A stretch of DNA of 64,000 nt from Brevibacillus composti (GCF_016406105.1 NZ_CP066308.1:2515501-2579500); one strand, 5' to 3'. Positions 45,012 through 53,894 are shown, counted from the first letter of the stretch. Made by a program: numbers and translations. Notes: generated by a model from the sequence alone, not told the origin.

Positions 45012-46172
45012 CTAATAGGCCCAGTTGCTCCATTGCATCCACCACAGCTGCATCGCATGGCGAGCCACCGGATGAACGGAGAGGGCGGCGAGAATCGGGA
45101 CCAGCGTGGCAGCGAGCAACCAGCCCGTCCAATTCCAGGACCAGCGCGGCTTGTACAGCTGGCTCACGCCTTTGGCATCAATCAGTCTGGAGCCGATCTT
45201 GGTCCTGACCAGCAGCGTGCTGGCCATCCCTTTCCTACCTTTTTCGAGAAAATCAATCATCGTGGAGTGCGTCCCGATCGTCACGATCAGTTTTGCCTTT
45301 TCCTCGTAAGCGAGCAGCATGGCGATATCCTCGCTAGTGCCGGGCGCGGCCAACAGCTGATAACGGACTCCCAGCTTTTCGACGCGTTCGCGCCCGGGCG
45401 CGCGGCCATCGGGAAAAGCATGCACAATCACTTCGGCCCCGCTGCATAGGGCCTGATCGGAGATGCTGTCCATATCGCCTACGATCAGATCAGGCAGGTA
45501 GCCGTTTTCCAAGAGGGCGTCCGCCCCGCCGTCCACAGCGATCAGGACGGGCCGATAATCACGTATGTACGTGGAGAGCATGCGCAAATCCTCGCGATAA
45601 TGCTTCCCTCTGACGACCACCACGACATGGCGGTCCGCCATCCGCGTGAGCAGCTGCGGCTTTTCCAGGGGGCGCAGGAACCACTCCTTCTCAGCACTGG
45701 CGTAGGTCAGTGTATTGTCGATGAAAGCGGACAGCACCTCGTCAAGCCGCTCGGTCGCCTCTTGCCAGCGCCTGCCGATCTCCTTGGCGCTCACCCGAAG
45801 CAAGCCGGCCCGCCGCTTCCATCCTTGCTCCGATTGGATCCAGAGCTCATTTTTTCGGACGATGCCCAGCTTGCCGTCCACCTCATCAATCAGGCCCGCA
45901 TCTCTTTCGGTGCACTCGTACAGAGGGATTCCCGCCTCCAGAAGCCGTTTGGCTCCTTCGGCGGGATAGGTGCCGGTCATAAAGGGGGATAAGTTTATCA
46001 CCGCTCTCACACTTGCCTGCAAGAGCGACAGGGCAGCCATTTCATCCATGTCCGCATGATCCAAGACCGCGACCTGAAACGGTTGAAGACGCGCGCACAG
46101 ATTTTTTGTCTTCCGGTCTGCCGCGATTTTTGCGATGTACGATAAACTGCAAGGCCAAGCCTCTTTGCCCAC
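45012..46172 (-). CDS. SteA-like cytokinetic ring/envelope protein (thiamine pyrophosphokinase-like domain)
   Basis: A 386-residue protein with a TPK-like alpha/beta core (LIAVDGGADALLENGYLPDLIVGDMDSISD), a preceding linker domain, and one C-terminal membrane helix (WTGWLLAATLVPILAALSV). The layout is that of SteA, which in Corynebacterium binds SteB and controls peptidoglycan hydrolase activity at division. The GTG start at 46172 is 8 nt after GGAGG. First gene of the steA-steB-GT2-MraY-like operon. Confidence 0.83.
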   Translation of the reverse strand: MGKEAWPCSLSYIAKIAADRKTKNLCARLQPFQVAVLDHADMDEMAALSLLQASVRAVINLSPFMTGTYPAEGAKRLLEAGIPLYECTERDAGLIDEVDGKLGIVRKNELWIQSEQGWKRRAGLLRVSAKEIGRRWQEATERLDEVLSAFIDNTLTYASAEKEWFLRPLEKPQLLTRMADRHVVVVVRGKHYREDLRMLSTYIRDYRPVLIAVDGGADALLENGYLPDLIVGDMDSISDQALCSGAEVIVHAFPDGRAPGRERVEKLGVRYQLLAAPGTSEDIAMLLAYEEKAKLIVTIGTHSTMIDFLEKGRKGMASTLLVRTKIGSRLIDAKGVSQLYKPRWSWNWTGWLLAATLVPILAALSVHPVARHAMQLWWMQWSNWAY

Positions 46173-46239
46173 CTATCCCACCTCCATCCCTAGTATGCTA
46201 AAAATTACCCGTTCCCATGCAAAAAGGGGCGGAAAATGA

Positions 46240-46272
46240 AAAAGAGACCGTACGCTTGCGCACAGTCTCTTT
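46240..46272 (-). terminator. Terminator downstream of the DUF2759-like gene
   Basis: On the minus strand AAAGAGACTGTGCGCAAGCG then TACGGTCTCTTT followed by TTCATTTTCC forms a stem with one mismatch. Confidence 0.85.
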
Positions 46273-46290
46273 GCCTATGTACCGACGGAA

Positions 46291-46467
46291 TTATACACCT
46301 TTGGTTGCGTAGTAGATGATCAAGCCATCTGCAAACAGGAATACAGCCAAAGACACCAAGCCAAATGCAATGGCGAATTTGTTTTTGACGCGAATGGAAC
46401 GGATAACGCCGAGTGCGATCAGAAAAGTGAAGACGAACATGAGAAAATCAAACAGATTCATTTTCAT
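46291..46467 (-). CDS. Small two-span membrane protein, DUF2759-like
   Basis: A 58-residue protein (MKMNLFDFLMFVF...) with two membrane helices separated by a basic loop (IRSIRVKNKFA). Size and loop resemble the DUF2759 (YqgW-type) family. The ATG at 46467 has AAGGAG about 12 nt upstream, a long spacing; the inner ATG at 46461 is less likely. It has its own terminator, so it is probably expressed alone. Function unknown. Confidence 0.6.
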   Translation of the reverse strand: MKMNLFDFLMFVFTFLIALGVIRSIRVKNKFAIAFGLVSLAVFLFADGLIIYYATKGV

Positions 46468-46521
46468 GAACAAACACAACTCCTTTGGAAAAATACAGCG
46501 TACATGAAGATAGCACCTTCA

Positions 46522-47367
46522 TTATATAGAATACCCCAGAGGGATACAAGTCGAATCAGGAATTGTGACAGACGATTTCACAATTCTGCCACGTTCCCTT
46601 TTACGCCCATCCAAAGAGTCCAGCGGTCCTGCTCGCGGATCGGCTGCCCGCCGTCCACTCTCTTTCACGTAAGCGGTGAGCTCCCTAAGTTCGGCATCGC
46701 TCAGCTCATGGAGCAGCGACCGTCCCGTGCGGCTGAGCAAATCGGCCTCCAGTTCCTCCCAGGCGGCATAGGTTTTTCGGACCTCCCACAGCCGCACCGT
46801 CCGGACCTGGCCAAAGCCCGTTTGTTCCATCTGTGTCCGCAGCTCTTTTTCTCGCGGCCGTCTATTTTCCTCGACGTGCAAGAGGCGCGGGAACGCTTCG
46901 AAGAAATACCCGCGCAGGTGATCTGGAGAGCCGGGCAGCGACACATCCTCCATCGTTCTGTTTTGCACGAGGCAGATGCCTCCGGGGACGAGCAGACGAT
47001 ACGCCTCCGCCAGAAAGTCCTGCGGGCTTTGCAAATGATGAACCAGCGCACGGGCAAATACGAGGTCGGCGCTCTCCGCGGGCAGTCCTGTCTGCGTGGC
47101 ATCTGCACAGACATAGACGATCTCCTCGCGATGGGACGTGTTTTCCCGCGCCATCGCCAGCATCGCCTCGGAAAAATCGACGCCGATGACACGCCTTGCG
47201 CCCAGCTCTGCCCACGCCTCTGTGTAGATACCTCCGCCGCAGCCGGCGTCGACGACGGTCAATCCCGCCGGATTTACCAGTTCCCGGATCGCGGACAGCC
47301 AGTCGGCATCCGCCTTGCGGGAGGCGTAGGAACGCCGATTGTCATAGGAATGAAAGTCGATACCCAT
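46522..47367 (-). CDS. Class I SAM-dependent methyltransferase with an apparent C-terminal frameshift
   Basis: The 281-residue reading frame begins MGIDFHSYDNRRSY and has a standard SAM-binding motif (VVDAGCGGGIYTEAWAELG), then ALVHHLQSPQDFLAEAYRLL and RTGRSLLHELSD. After YVKES the frame becomes low-quality Arg-rich sequence. The next frame continues instead as GGQPIREQDRWTLWMGVKGN, a natural family ending, with a stop at 46578-46580. This indicates a 1-nt frameshift near 46655-46675, either real or a sequence error. The start overlaps the VOC gene stop (TGATG). Substrate unknown. Confidence 0.82.
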   Translation of the reverse strand: MGIDFHSYDNRRSYASRKADADWLSAIRELVNPAGLTVVDAGCGGGIYTEAWAELGARRVIGVDFSEAMLAMARENTSHREEIVYVCADATQTGLPAESADLVFARALVHHLQSPQDFLAEAYRLLVPGGICLVQNRTMEDVSLPGSPDHLRGYFFEAFPRLLHVEENRRPREKELRTQMEQTGFGQVRTVRLWEVRKTYAAWEELEADLLSRTGRSLLHELSDAELRELTAYVKESGRRAADPRAGPLDSLDGRKRERGRIVKSSVTIPDSTCIPLGYSI

Positions 47368-47735
47368 CAGAGCACCTCCATGAACTCCAGCCGATTGCCA
47401 AAGGGGTCCTCGGTAAAGAAGCGAACCACGCCCGGTATCTCCTCCCCTTCTTTCACAGTCACGCCCGCATCGGCCAAACGCTTCTTCAACGCGCCGATTC
47501 CTCGTACGAGAAAGGCCGGATGCGCCTTTCTCGCGGGCGCAAACGGCTCTTCCACGCCGATGTGAATCGTTTGCGGTCCGCATTGGAACCACACACCGCC
47601 GCGCTTTCGCAGCGCTTCCGGCTTGGGCACTTCCGTCATGCCCAATATTCCGCTGAAAAAGCGGCGGGCTTCCTCCTCGCAGCCTACTGGCGCGGCCAAT
47701 TGTACGTGGTCAAGTCCCATCCATGCATGCATCAT
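47367..47735 (-). CDS. VOC-family (glyoxalase/bleomycin-resistance-like) protein
   Basis: A 122-residue two-module VOC protein (MGLDHVQLAAPVGCEEEA start; FFTEDPFGNRLEFMEVL end). Candidate metal ligands are His10 and Glu119. The pairing with the downstream methyltransferase by stop-start overlap suggests a shared small-molecule modification role. Substrate not predictable. Confidence 0.82.
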   Translation of the reverse strand: MMHAWMGLDHVQLAAPVGCEEEARRFFSGILGMTEVPKPEALRKRGGVWFQCGPQTIHIGVEEPFAPARKAHPAFLVRGIGALKKRLADAGVTVKEGEEIPGVVRFFTEDPFGNRLEFMEVL

Positions 47736-47742
47736 GCTTTTC

Positions 47743-48567
47743 TCATCCTATCTCCATATCCTTTATGGCTTGCTTTTGGCTTACAACCATCCATTCATCG
47801 ATCTGGTGGGCCACCACTCGTCCGTCCTCCGTGGTCACATTCATGTAGGCGCGAATCGGCTCCGCAGCCTGCAGAAGCATGCGCTCCACCGCCTCCTCCT
47901 GCTCCCGGCTCTCCGCCATTCGCTTCACCCACGGGGAAAAGGCGAACCGCTTTTTTCGCAGCCTCTCCTGTTTTACCTGGAGAGCAGCCGCTTCCAGCAG
48001 TTCCTTCCACGCGGACGGCGAAAGACAGCGGACATGGCTGGGGTCGCGCAGTGCCTCGAAACGGTTGAGAAACTGGCCGATCTCCTCTGCCTGTGGATTT
48101 GCATCGGCGTCGGGCACGACATTATCGATGAGGAGAAACAGTCCCCCCGGACGGAGCACCCGCGCCACCTCTTGGACAAATGCCGCCGGATCCGGGAAAT
48201 GATGGGCCGCGATCCGGCAACAGACGGCGTCAAATGATCCACCCAGGAAAGGCAGCTTCTCGGCGTCGGCCGCGACGTACATAATCTGGTGGATGCCCTC
48301 CGCGAGATGCGCCTCCCTCGCCGCTTCCAGCATCGGTATGGTCAAATCGGTCGCCACTACCTGCCGGCAGTGCGGGGCCAGCGTCTTGGCCACATGGCCA
48401 CCGCCCGTCGCAATATCCAGCACCACCCAATCCGGCCGGGGCTGCAGCCACTCGATCAGGAGCGGCAGATCCTCTCCTTTGGCATGGGTCTCGCTGTTCA
48501 CATACGCGTTGGCGTGCTTGCCAAACTGCTCCTGCACCTTCTGTTTGATCTCGTCCTTTCCATTCAT
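47743..48567 (-). CDS. Class I SAM-dependent methyltransferase (UbiE/YcgJ-like)
   Basis: A 274-residue methyltransferase. SAM motif I is VVLDIATGGGHVAKTLAPH, motif II/III includes DAVCCRIAAHHFPDPAAF and LRPGGLFLLIDNVVPD. The C-terminal third (SPWVKRMAESREQEEA) is typical of the YcgJ group. The ATG at 48567 is 9 nt after AGGAGG. It diverges from a LysR regulator, which may control it. Confidence 0.87.
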   Translation of the reverse strand: MNGKDEIKQKVQEQFGKHANAYVNSETHAKGEDLPLLIEWLQPRPDWVVLDIATGGGHVAKTLAPHCRQVVATDLTIPMLEAAREAHLAEGIHQIMYVAADAEKLPFLGGSFDAVCCRIAAHHFPDPAAFVQEVARVLRPGGLFLLIDNVVPDADANPQAEEIGQFLNRFEALRDPSHVRCLSPSAWKELLEAAALQVKQERLRKKRFAFSPWVKRMAESREQEEAVERMLLQAAEPIRAYMNVTTEDGRVVAHQIDEWMVVSQKQAIKDMEIG

Positions 48568-48679
48568 GTCACGTCCACCTCCTGTTTCTATCATATTCCC
48601 AAATCTATCCTCTTTGTTATAGAATACTGATAACCTGTTATTGAGGAAATCGATAACCATTCGTGAAAGGAGAAGGGCC

Positions 48680-49546
48680 ATGGATCTAAGCAGTCTTGAA
48701 GTCTTCCTGGCAATCGCCCAGCATGGCTCGCTCAACCGGGCCGCGTCCGCACTCTTCCTGGCCCAGTCCACGGTTACGCACCGTCTCAAACAGTTGGAGA
48801 GACAGGTAGGCTCCCCCCTGTTCATCCGTACGAGTACGGGCGTCAGTCTGACCGGCGAAGGGAGAAGGCTATTGCCAGTTGCCGCTGCCATCGTCGAGCA
48901 GATGCGCGACTTTTCCTCTCGACGGCAGGAGCGGCAAGCACTCAATATTGTGGCAGGCAAAGCGTTTGCCGCCTATGAACTTCCCCGCTTGCTCGGCGAG
49001 TATCGAAAAGAACACCCGCATTTTACCTGCTATGTCCGTTCCACGCTGTACGAGGAATCGATCTCATCTGTCCTGACGGGTGCGGCCGATCTTGCTTTTC
49101 TCGGGCATGAGGTATACCATCCCCATATTCATCAAGAGTTTTTGCCCAGTGATCGGGTCCTTCTCGTCACCTCCCCCGACCACCCCTGGGCGACAAACTT
49201 TCCCGGCTTCGGGCAGTGGGGCAGCGAACCCGTCATCGCCTTTGGCAACCATGCCGCCCCCTTTCGCCAGCGCGTCGACCGTTTTCTCGCCAGACAGGGC
49301 GTATTCCCCCATGTGATTATGGAACTGGACAGCTTTGGCGCGGTAATCAAAATGGTTCAGCAGAGACTGGGGGTCACCATGCTTCCCGAGCGCATCATCC
49401 AGGGGGAAGTCGCCGCTGGCAGACTGGCTGCCCGGGACGTAGCGGACGGGCAGTTTACCCGCCCGACCCTAATCGCCTATTTGCACGGAAAAAAAGAGGA
49501 CGAGGCTTTCATGGCCTTCGTCCAGTGGATTATCAAAAGTTATTAA
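48680..49546 (+). CDS. LysR-family transcriptional regulator
   Basis: A 288-residue regulator with an N-terminal helix-turn-helix (MDLSSLEVFLAIAQHGSLNR ... STVTHRLKQLE) and a periplasmic-binding-protein-like effector domain. The ATG at 48680 follows AAGGAG. It is divergent from the methyltransferase gene (112 bp gap), the usual LysR-target layout. Its 3' end overlaps the convergent phosphoesterase gene by 4 bp. Effector unknown. Confidence 0.92.
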   Translation: MDLSSLEVFLAIAQHGSLNRAASALFLAQSTVTHRLKQLERQVGSPLFIRTSTGVSLTGEGRRLLPVAAAIVEQMRDFSSRRQERQALNIVAGKAFAAYELPRLLGEYRKEHPHFTCYVRSTLYEESISSVLTGAADLAFLGHEVYHPHIHQEFLPSDRVLLVTSPDHPWATNFPGFGQWGSEPVIAFGNHAAPFRQRVDRFLARQGVFPHVIMELDSFGAVIKMVQQRLGVTMLPERIIQGEVAAGRLAARDVADGQFTRPTLIAYLHGKKEDEAFMAFVQWIIKSY

Positions 49547-50436
49547 TGTTCGGTGAGCGCTTCGAGAGTCAGCACCGTAATCTCCGGCCTGCAGAAGAAT
49601 CGAACCGGCAGTATCGTCGTTCCAATTCCCCGACTGGTATAGACGGGCATGCCGCGGTCGCCGACATGGTGGAGGCCATGCACGTATTTTCGTCCCATCG
49701 GCGGCACAACCAGATGACCCAGTACCGGCAGCCGGACCTGGCCGCCGTGACTGTGGCCGGAGAGCTGCAGGACAAAGGGATGCTTGGCCGCTTCGTCCGC
49801 GAAGTCCGGCTCATGCACGAGCAAAATCACCTTGCCCTCTTCCGGCACGCCACGGAGGGCAGCTGCCGGGTCCGGCACCCCGTACAAAACATCATCCAGG
49901 CCCGCGATATAAAGCGTGCTGCCCTGCTTCGCAATCGCGGCATTCTCATTCATCAGCACCTGGAATCCGGCATCCAGCCACGCCTGGCGAATGATCACGT
50001 CTTTGCCATAGCGCCAGTCGTGGTTGCCCAGCACAGCGAATTTGCCAAGCGGCGCCTGCATCTGCCGAAGCACGGGAACCGCCTCTGGCAGCAAGGAGGT
50101 GCCTTCGTCGACCAGGTCGCCGGTAAAGCAGATCAGATCGGGACGCTCCTGATCGATGCTGTGTGCGACCTGTTCCAATTCGTTGATCCCGAAATAGTGG
50201 CCCAGATGCAGATCGCTAAAATGAACAATCCGCACGCCCTGCCACTCTGGGGGCAGCCCGGGTATTCCAACGGTGCGGCTTGCGACCTGAAGCCAATGTC
50301 TCTCCAGGCCGTAAGCATACCCCGCCGTCAGCGCTCCGAGACCCAGCGTGCCGAATAATAAGCGAATTCCTTTGCGGAGAAACGCTCGGCGTGAAACCGC
50401 TGGCCGCGAGCTATTCAACCGCGTCTGCCAGCTCAT
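49543..50436 (-). CDS. Tat-exported metallophosphoesterase (YkuE-like)
   Basis: A 297-residue calcineurin-type phosphoesterase with motifs FSDLHLG, FTGDLVDEG, LGNHDWR and SGHSHGGQ. The N-terminus has a twin-arginine signal (SRRAFLRKG followed by LLFGTLGLGALTAGYAYG), as in B. subtilis YkuE, a Tat-secreted cell-wall phosphodiesterase. The start overlaps the end of the carbonic anhydrase gene by 26 bp, implying co-translation. Confidence 0.88.
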   Translation of the reverse strand: MSWQTRLNSSRPAVSRRAFLRKGIRLLFGTLGLGALTAGYAYGLERHWLQVASRTVGIPGLPPEWQGVRIVHFSDLHLGHYFGINELEQVAHSIDQERPDLICFTGDLVDEGTSLLPEAVPVLRQMQAPLGKFAVLGNHDWRYGKDVIIRQAWLDAGFQVLMNENAAIAKQGSTLYIAGLDDVLYGVPDPAAALRGVPEEGKVILLVHEPDFADEAAKHPFVLQLSGHSHGGQVRLPVLGHLVVPPMGRKYVHGLHHVGDRGMPVYTSRGIGTTILPVRFFCRPEITVLTLEALTEH

Positions 50437-50995
50437 ATCCGTTTACCACGCGATCCAGCTTGCCTGTAACCGGATCAATCAACAGGCCGTGAACAGGGAC
50501 ATGAGCAGGCAGCAACGGGTGATTTTTAATCACTTCCACACTGGCTTTCACGCTGTCCTGGACGCAATCGAAGCCGCGGAGCCAGGAGTCTAGTCGAATC
50601 CCGGAATTTTTGATGATATGAAAGGTCTCTTCGGGGATTCCTTTTTGCTTCATTTTGGACATGATGCTATCCGCATTGATCGCACTCATGCCGCAATCAT
50701 AGTGCCCCACCACGACGACTTCCTCTGCGTTCAACTCATAAATAGCCACCAAAATACTCCGCATGATACTGCCGAACGGGTGAGAAACGACGGCCCCCGC
50801 ACTTTTGACATGCTTGAAATCGCCGTTGCGCAAGTTCATTGATTTTGGCAGCAGTTCTTCCAGACGGGTATCCATGCAGGACAGCACCACCAAACGCTTG
50901 TCTGGGAATTTGGTTGTCTGAAACTTTTCATATTCCTTATTGGCGACAAAGTTCCGATTATGCTCCAAAATTTCATCGATGATGTTCAGGGTCAA
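50411..50995 (-). CDS. Beta-class carbonic anhydrase (YtiB-like)
   Basis: A 194-residue beta-carbonic anhydrase with the zinc ligands in LSCMDTRLEELLP (Cys, with the Asp-Arg dyad) and VVVVGHYDCGM (His, Cys), and VVSHPFGSIMRSILVAIYEL between them. Sequence is very close to B. subtilis YtiB. No ATG fits; TTG at 50995, 6 nt after AAAGG, aligns with the family N-terminus, and the GTG at 50998 is an alternative. It interconverts CO2 and bicarbonate in the cytoplasm. Confidence 0.9.
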   Translation of the reverse strand: MTLNIIDEILEHNRNFVANKEYEKFQTTKFPDKRLVVLSCMDTRLEELLPKSMNLRNGDFKHVKSAGAVVSHPFGSIMRSILVAIYELNAEEVVVVGHYDCGMSAINADSIMSKMKQKGIPEETFHIIKNSGIRLDSWLRGFDCVQDSVKASVEVIKNHPLLPAHVPVHGLLIDPVTGKLDRVVNGYELADAVE

Positions 50996-51070
50996 CACCT
51001 GCCTTTGTAAAAGTCCTGTTTTTATTTTACATGTATTTTCCCGAGGTTCAACAGAGGAGTGGGCGGAATG

Positions 51071-51143
51071 AAAAATTGGCTGCCTTTTTTTCGCACGTTT
51101 TCCGAAAAAGACAGCCTTTTGCCTGCTCTTCACTCAGCCAATT
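51071..51143 (-). terminator. Terminator downstream of the DUF1796 gene
   Basis: The arms AATTGGCTG (51143-51135) and CAGCCAATT enclose a second, smaller hairpin and are followed by TTTTCAT on the minus strand. The loop is long, so efficiency is uncertain. Confidence 0.45.
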
Positions 51144-51773
51144 ATGCGCTTATCGTAATGCCTGATAACAAGCCATCCCATACGGGGTTGCTCAGATGCC
51201 ACGGACCGTTCAGCGGCGGCACGGAAACCATACAAACTTTTTCTAGTCCACACTCGCACTCGACGATGTCAGAACCTTCATGAAAACCAATGAGCAGGAT
51301 GCGATGATCCCCCCGGACTATACGCTCCAAAACGCCTGAGAGCCTGGCTGCTTCTGCCGCCGACCCGTTAACCCGGATAAATAATACGGAATCCGCTCTG
51401 CAAATATCTGGTACAGACGGTCGATTCTGCGTTTTAGCTGTTCTGCGAAAAACGGATAGGTAGTAAGTTGATGCCATTGATTGGCTTGGGTTGGGAAATG
51501 ATGGGCAGCCACAATATTGTATCTGATGTCCCGAACGAGAAAATTCTTTTGGTCCGCATCAATTCCTTCCACGCGCAAGTTCTCGAGTTCCATAAATCCG
51601 CTGAATCGGTTTTCCAGGAGGGTCGCAACCGTATCGAGAGAATCCGAGATCATCCAATCGAGCGGTCCGGAAAAGGATCTCAATTCGCAACGCCTAAGAT
51701 GATAGGCAGGCAAGCAGTTACTTCCCAAGGAAATGATCGTATGGTAACTCCTTTTCAGCTCGTTTAATCGCAT
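51142..51773 (-). pseudogene. DUF1796 papain-like cysteine peptidase family gene, frameshifted
   Basis: Two frames together spell one protein. The first (from ATG 51773, behind GAGGGGGG) gives the family start with the likely catalytic cysteine in ISLGSNCLPAYHLRR and FSGPLDWMISD. It continues to RRIDRLYQIFAE at about 51395. The second frame then carries ADSVLFIRVNGSAAEAARL, ILLIGFHEGSD and GPWHLSNPVWDGLL to a stop at 51142. A 1-nt deletion in the run GAGCGGATTCC (about 51388-51400) would explain the switch. Last gene of the glycosyltransferase locus, 21 bp after its neighbour. Proteins of this family often occur in surface-polysaccharide loci; the activity is unproven. Confidence 0.72.
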
Positions 51774-51794
51774 TCGCATCCCCCCTCACTCGTT

Positions 51795-53882
51795 TCATAA
51801 CAGACCCGCAATCCGCATGATCTGTTCGCCTGCCGCTCGATAGTACGCATCTTCATAATGATACGGTTGCAACCCCCAACGGTGATTGGCATCAGATACG
51901 AAACCTTTCCCCCGCAAGTCAAGGGTATGGACTCCCTTCCAGATCCGCGTAAAATGCTGATAATACTCTTCCAGCTCAGTATTATTGGAGGCAATCCATT
52001 CAGGGTATTCAAAAGGCAATACTTCACTCCCGCTTCGGTAGTGCGTCATCCATGGCGCCATGTGCAGGATGATCTTTTCCGGCGGGAGATAATGCTCCAG
52101 CTTGTAGATAAACATCTCGCAGAACCATTTCCAGGTCTGTCTGGTCACGGGGTCAAAGCGCGGGATTAATTGAAACTGATACTTCCCACTCGATTCGATC
52201 CCCGATTCGGCCAGCTCATGTGAACGAGTCACGTAGCTCCCATCCTGAAACAACAGGTCAAAGCGTTCGTCGATAAAGTCGACGATCAACAAATCGACTG
52301 ACTGCGTAGCCAGTACCTCCCAAAGCTTTTTTTGGAAATCAAACAGCACCATACGTTTTTGCCACTCTGATGCCAGATTGATGTCTTGATAAGAGAGCGG
52401 AATCGGCGGGGTCATGAGACTGATCAGGGATGTGCGCGAAAAGACGGGATCGATCTGAAAGTAATGAGCGGGCAGATATTCGAAAATATCACGCGTGACA
52501 CAGCTTCCCAGTATTCCAATTTTGACGCTGGACATTTTCCTCCCCCTTTTCAAAAAGAGGTGGTTCTTTCGTGGAAACGGCTGGATCGTATAAAGGTCAA
52601 CTGGCGAGTAATGGGCGGGAATCGGGATCATCGTCCCCTCATCTGCAACAAGTGTGGCGTGAGGTTGTTCCTTTTTTGCACGGATAGCGGAACGGTAAGC
52701 TGCGACGACACTTTGGACCATTTTTTCCGCTGACCATTTGACGCTTGCCCACCGTTTTGCATTCTTCCTCATTCGGTTGCGCAGCTCCCGGTCCGCGAGA
52801 AGCGCATGTAAATTCTTGAACAAAGACCGGCTGTCTCCTGCTGGCGAGAGAAGACCGTCCTCCTGATCCGTCACCATCTCCGGGATGCCGCCCGCGTCTG
52901 TCGCCACGACAGGCAAGCCGGCCAACTGCGCTTCCATCACCGCAATCGGGAGTGTGTCCTGACGGCTGCTCAATACGAAAATATCGGCTTGTGCCAACAG
53001 TGCAGGAACATCCTCGCGGCTCCCCAACAACTGGACATGCTCGCTCAGTTTCAACTTCTTAAGCTGCGCCTCCAGATACTCGCGTAAATACCCATCGCCT
53101 ACGATCCAGCAGACCCAGTCGCTTCGTTCCTGCTGCAACAAAGACAAGGCATCGAGCAGGTCCTGATGGCCTTTGACGACATCCAGGCGAGCCGGGCAGA
53201 TGAGCACATGTTTCCCTGGCTCACGGGTGACCTCTGCCTTGTTTTTCATCTGCCGGTAAAACACCGAACAATCCAAGCCATATGGGATCACTTCCAGGCG
53301 GGCGGACGGAACCTGATATTCCCGCAGGTGGAGGTCCCGCAGCCATTTTGAGGGAACGATCGTCAGGTCTCCGGCGTTGACCCCAATCTGTTCGCGCGCC
53401 TGGATATACTCCCAGATGTCAGATCCGGGAGCAAGTGTGGAGCCGGTCAAGGTCAAATGCTCGGTAGCAATGCAGCCGTGTACGGATACGACCAGAGGGA
53501 TATGCGGAGGCTTTATGCGCTCAATCGCTCTGGCCGAGATGATGTCGTGAGCGTGGATCACATCGTAGTGGTCCACGCCGATCGACAAGGCGGCCAGTTC
53601 AAAAGCGCAGCGGTTCACTTCTTGTTCCATGACGTACGGATCGATCCCGATCATGCGTTCACGAAGAAGCGGAGTCAGCTTTTCTCTTGCTAACCGGTCG
53701 ATCGGTCCGCGATGGATAATCCGACCTTGTGGAAGCAGATGATATCCGCTCTCATCTTCGTTGCGAGCAAAAATATGAACCTGGTGTCCGACCCGCTCCA
53801 ACTCCCGCTTGAGGGTCCTGATGTGCTGGCAGACACCCCCCACATGCGGAAAGTTCCAGAATGTGGTTAACAGCACCCGCAT
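51795..53882 (-). CDS. GT4 glycosyltransferase fused in frame to a DUF6270 domain
   Basis: A 695-residue frame. Residues 1-400 are a GT-B family 4 glycosyltransferase (MRVLLTTFWNFPHVGGV; GDLTIVPSKWL; CPARLDVVKGHQDLL; the EX7E-type motif AVMEAQLAGLPVVATDAGGI). Residues 401-450 form a linker. Residues 452-695 are a DUF6270 domain opening KIGILGSCVTRDIFEY, an SGNH-like fold with a candidate Ser/Asp/His set (GSCVTRD; late DANHRWGLQPYHYED). Met450 has its own perfect ribosome binding site, so a free DUF6270 protein may also be made. It follows the upstream glycosyltransferase by 12 bp. Confidence 0.85.
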   Translation of the reverse strand: MRVLLTTFWNFPHVGGVCQHIRTLKRELERVGHQVHIFARNEDESGYHLLPQGRIIHRGPIDRLAREKLTPLLRERMIGIDPYVMEQEVNRCAFELAALSIGVDHYDVIHAHDIISARAIERIKPPHIPLVVSVHGCIATEHLTLTGSTLAPGSDIWEYIQAREQIGVNAGDLTIVPSKWLRDLHLREYQVPSARLEVIPYGLDCSVFYRQMKNKAEVTREPGKHVLICPARLDVVKGHQDLLDALSLLQQERSDWVCWIVGDGYLREYLEAQLKKLKLSEHVQLLGSREDVPALLAQADIFVLSSRQDTLPIAVMEAQLAGLPVVATDAGGIPEMVTDQEDGLLSPAGDSRSLFKNLHALLADRELRNRMRKNAKRWASVKWSAEKMVQSVVAAYRSAIRAKKEQPHATLVADEGTMIPIPAHYSPVDLYTIQPFPRKNHLFLKRGRKMSSVKIGILGSCVTRDIFEYLPAHYFQIDPVFSRTSLISLMTPPIPLSYQDINLASEWQKRMVLFDFQKKLWEVLATQSVDLLIVDFIDERFDLLFQDGSYVTRSHELAESGIESSGKYQFQLIPRFDPVTRQTWKWFCEMFIYKLEHYLPPEKIILHMAPWMTHYRSGSEVLPFEYPEWIASNNTELEEYYQHFTRIWKGVHTLDLRGKGFVSDANHRWGLQPYHYEDAYYRAAGEQIMRIAGLL
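52535..52550 (-). promoter_or_regulatory. Internal ribosome binding site and ATG for the DUF6270 domain
   Basis: Inside the long frame, GAAAAGGGGGAGGAAA precedes ATG (52535-52533) at ideal spacing, exactly where a stand-alone DUF6270 protein (246 residues) would begin. This suggests the two domains were separate cistrons or are still translated separately. Confidence 0.6.
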
Positions 53883-53894
53883 GTTGCTCTCTCC

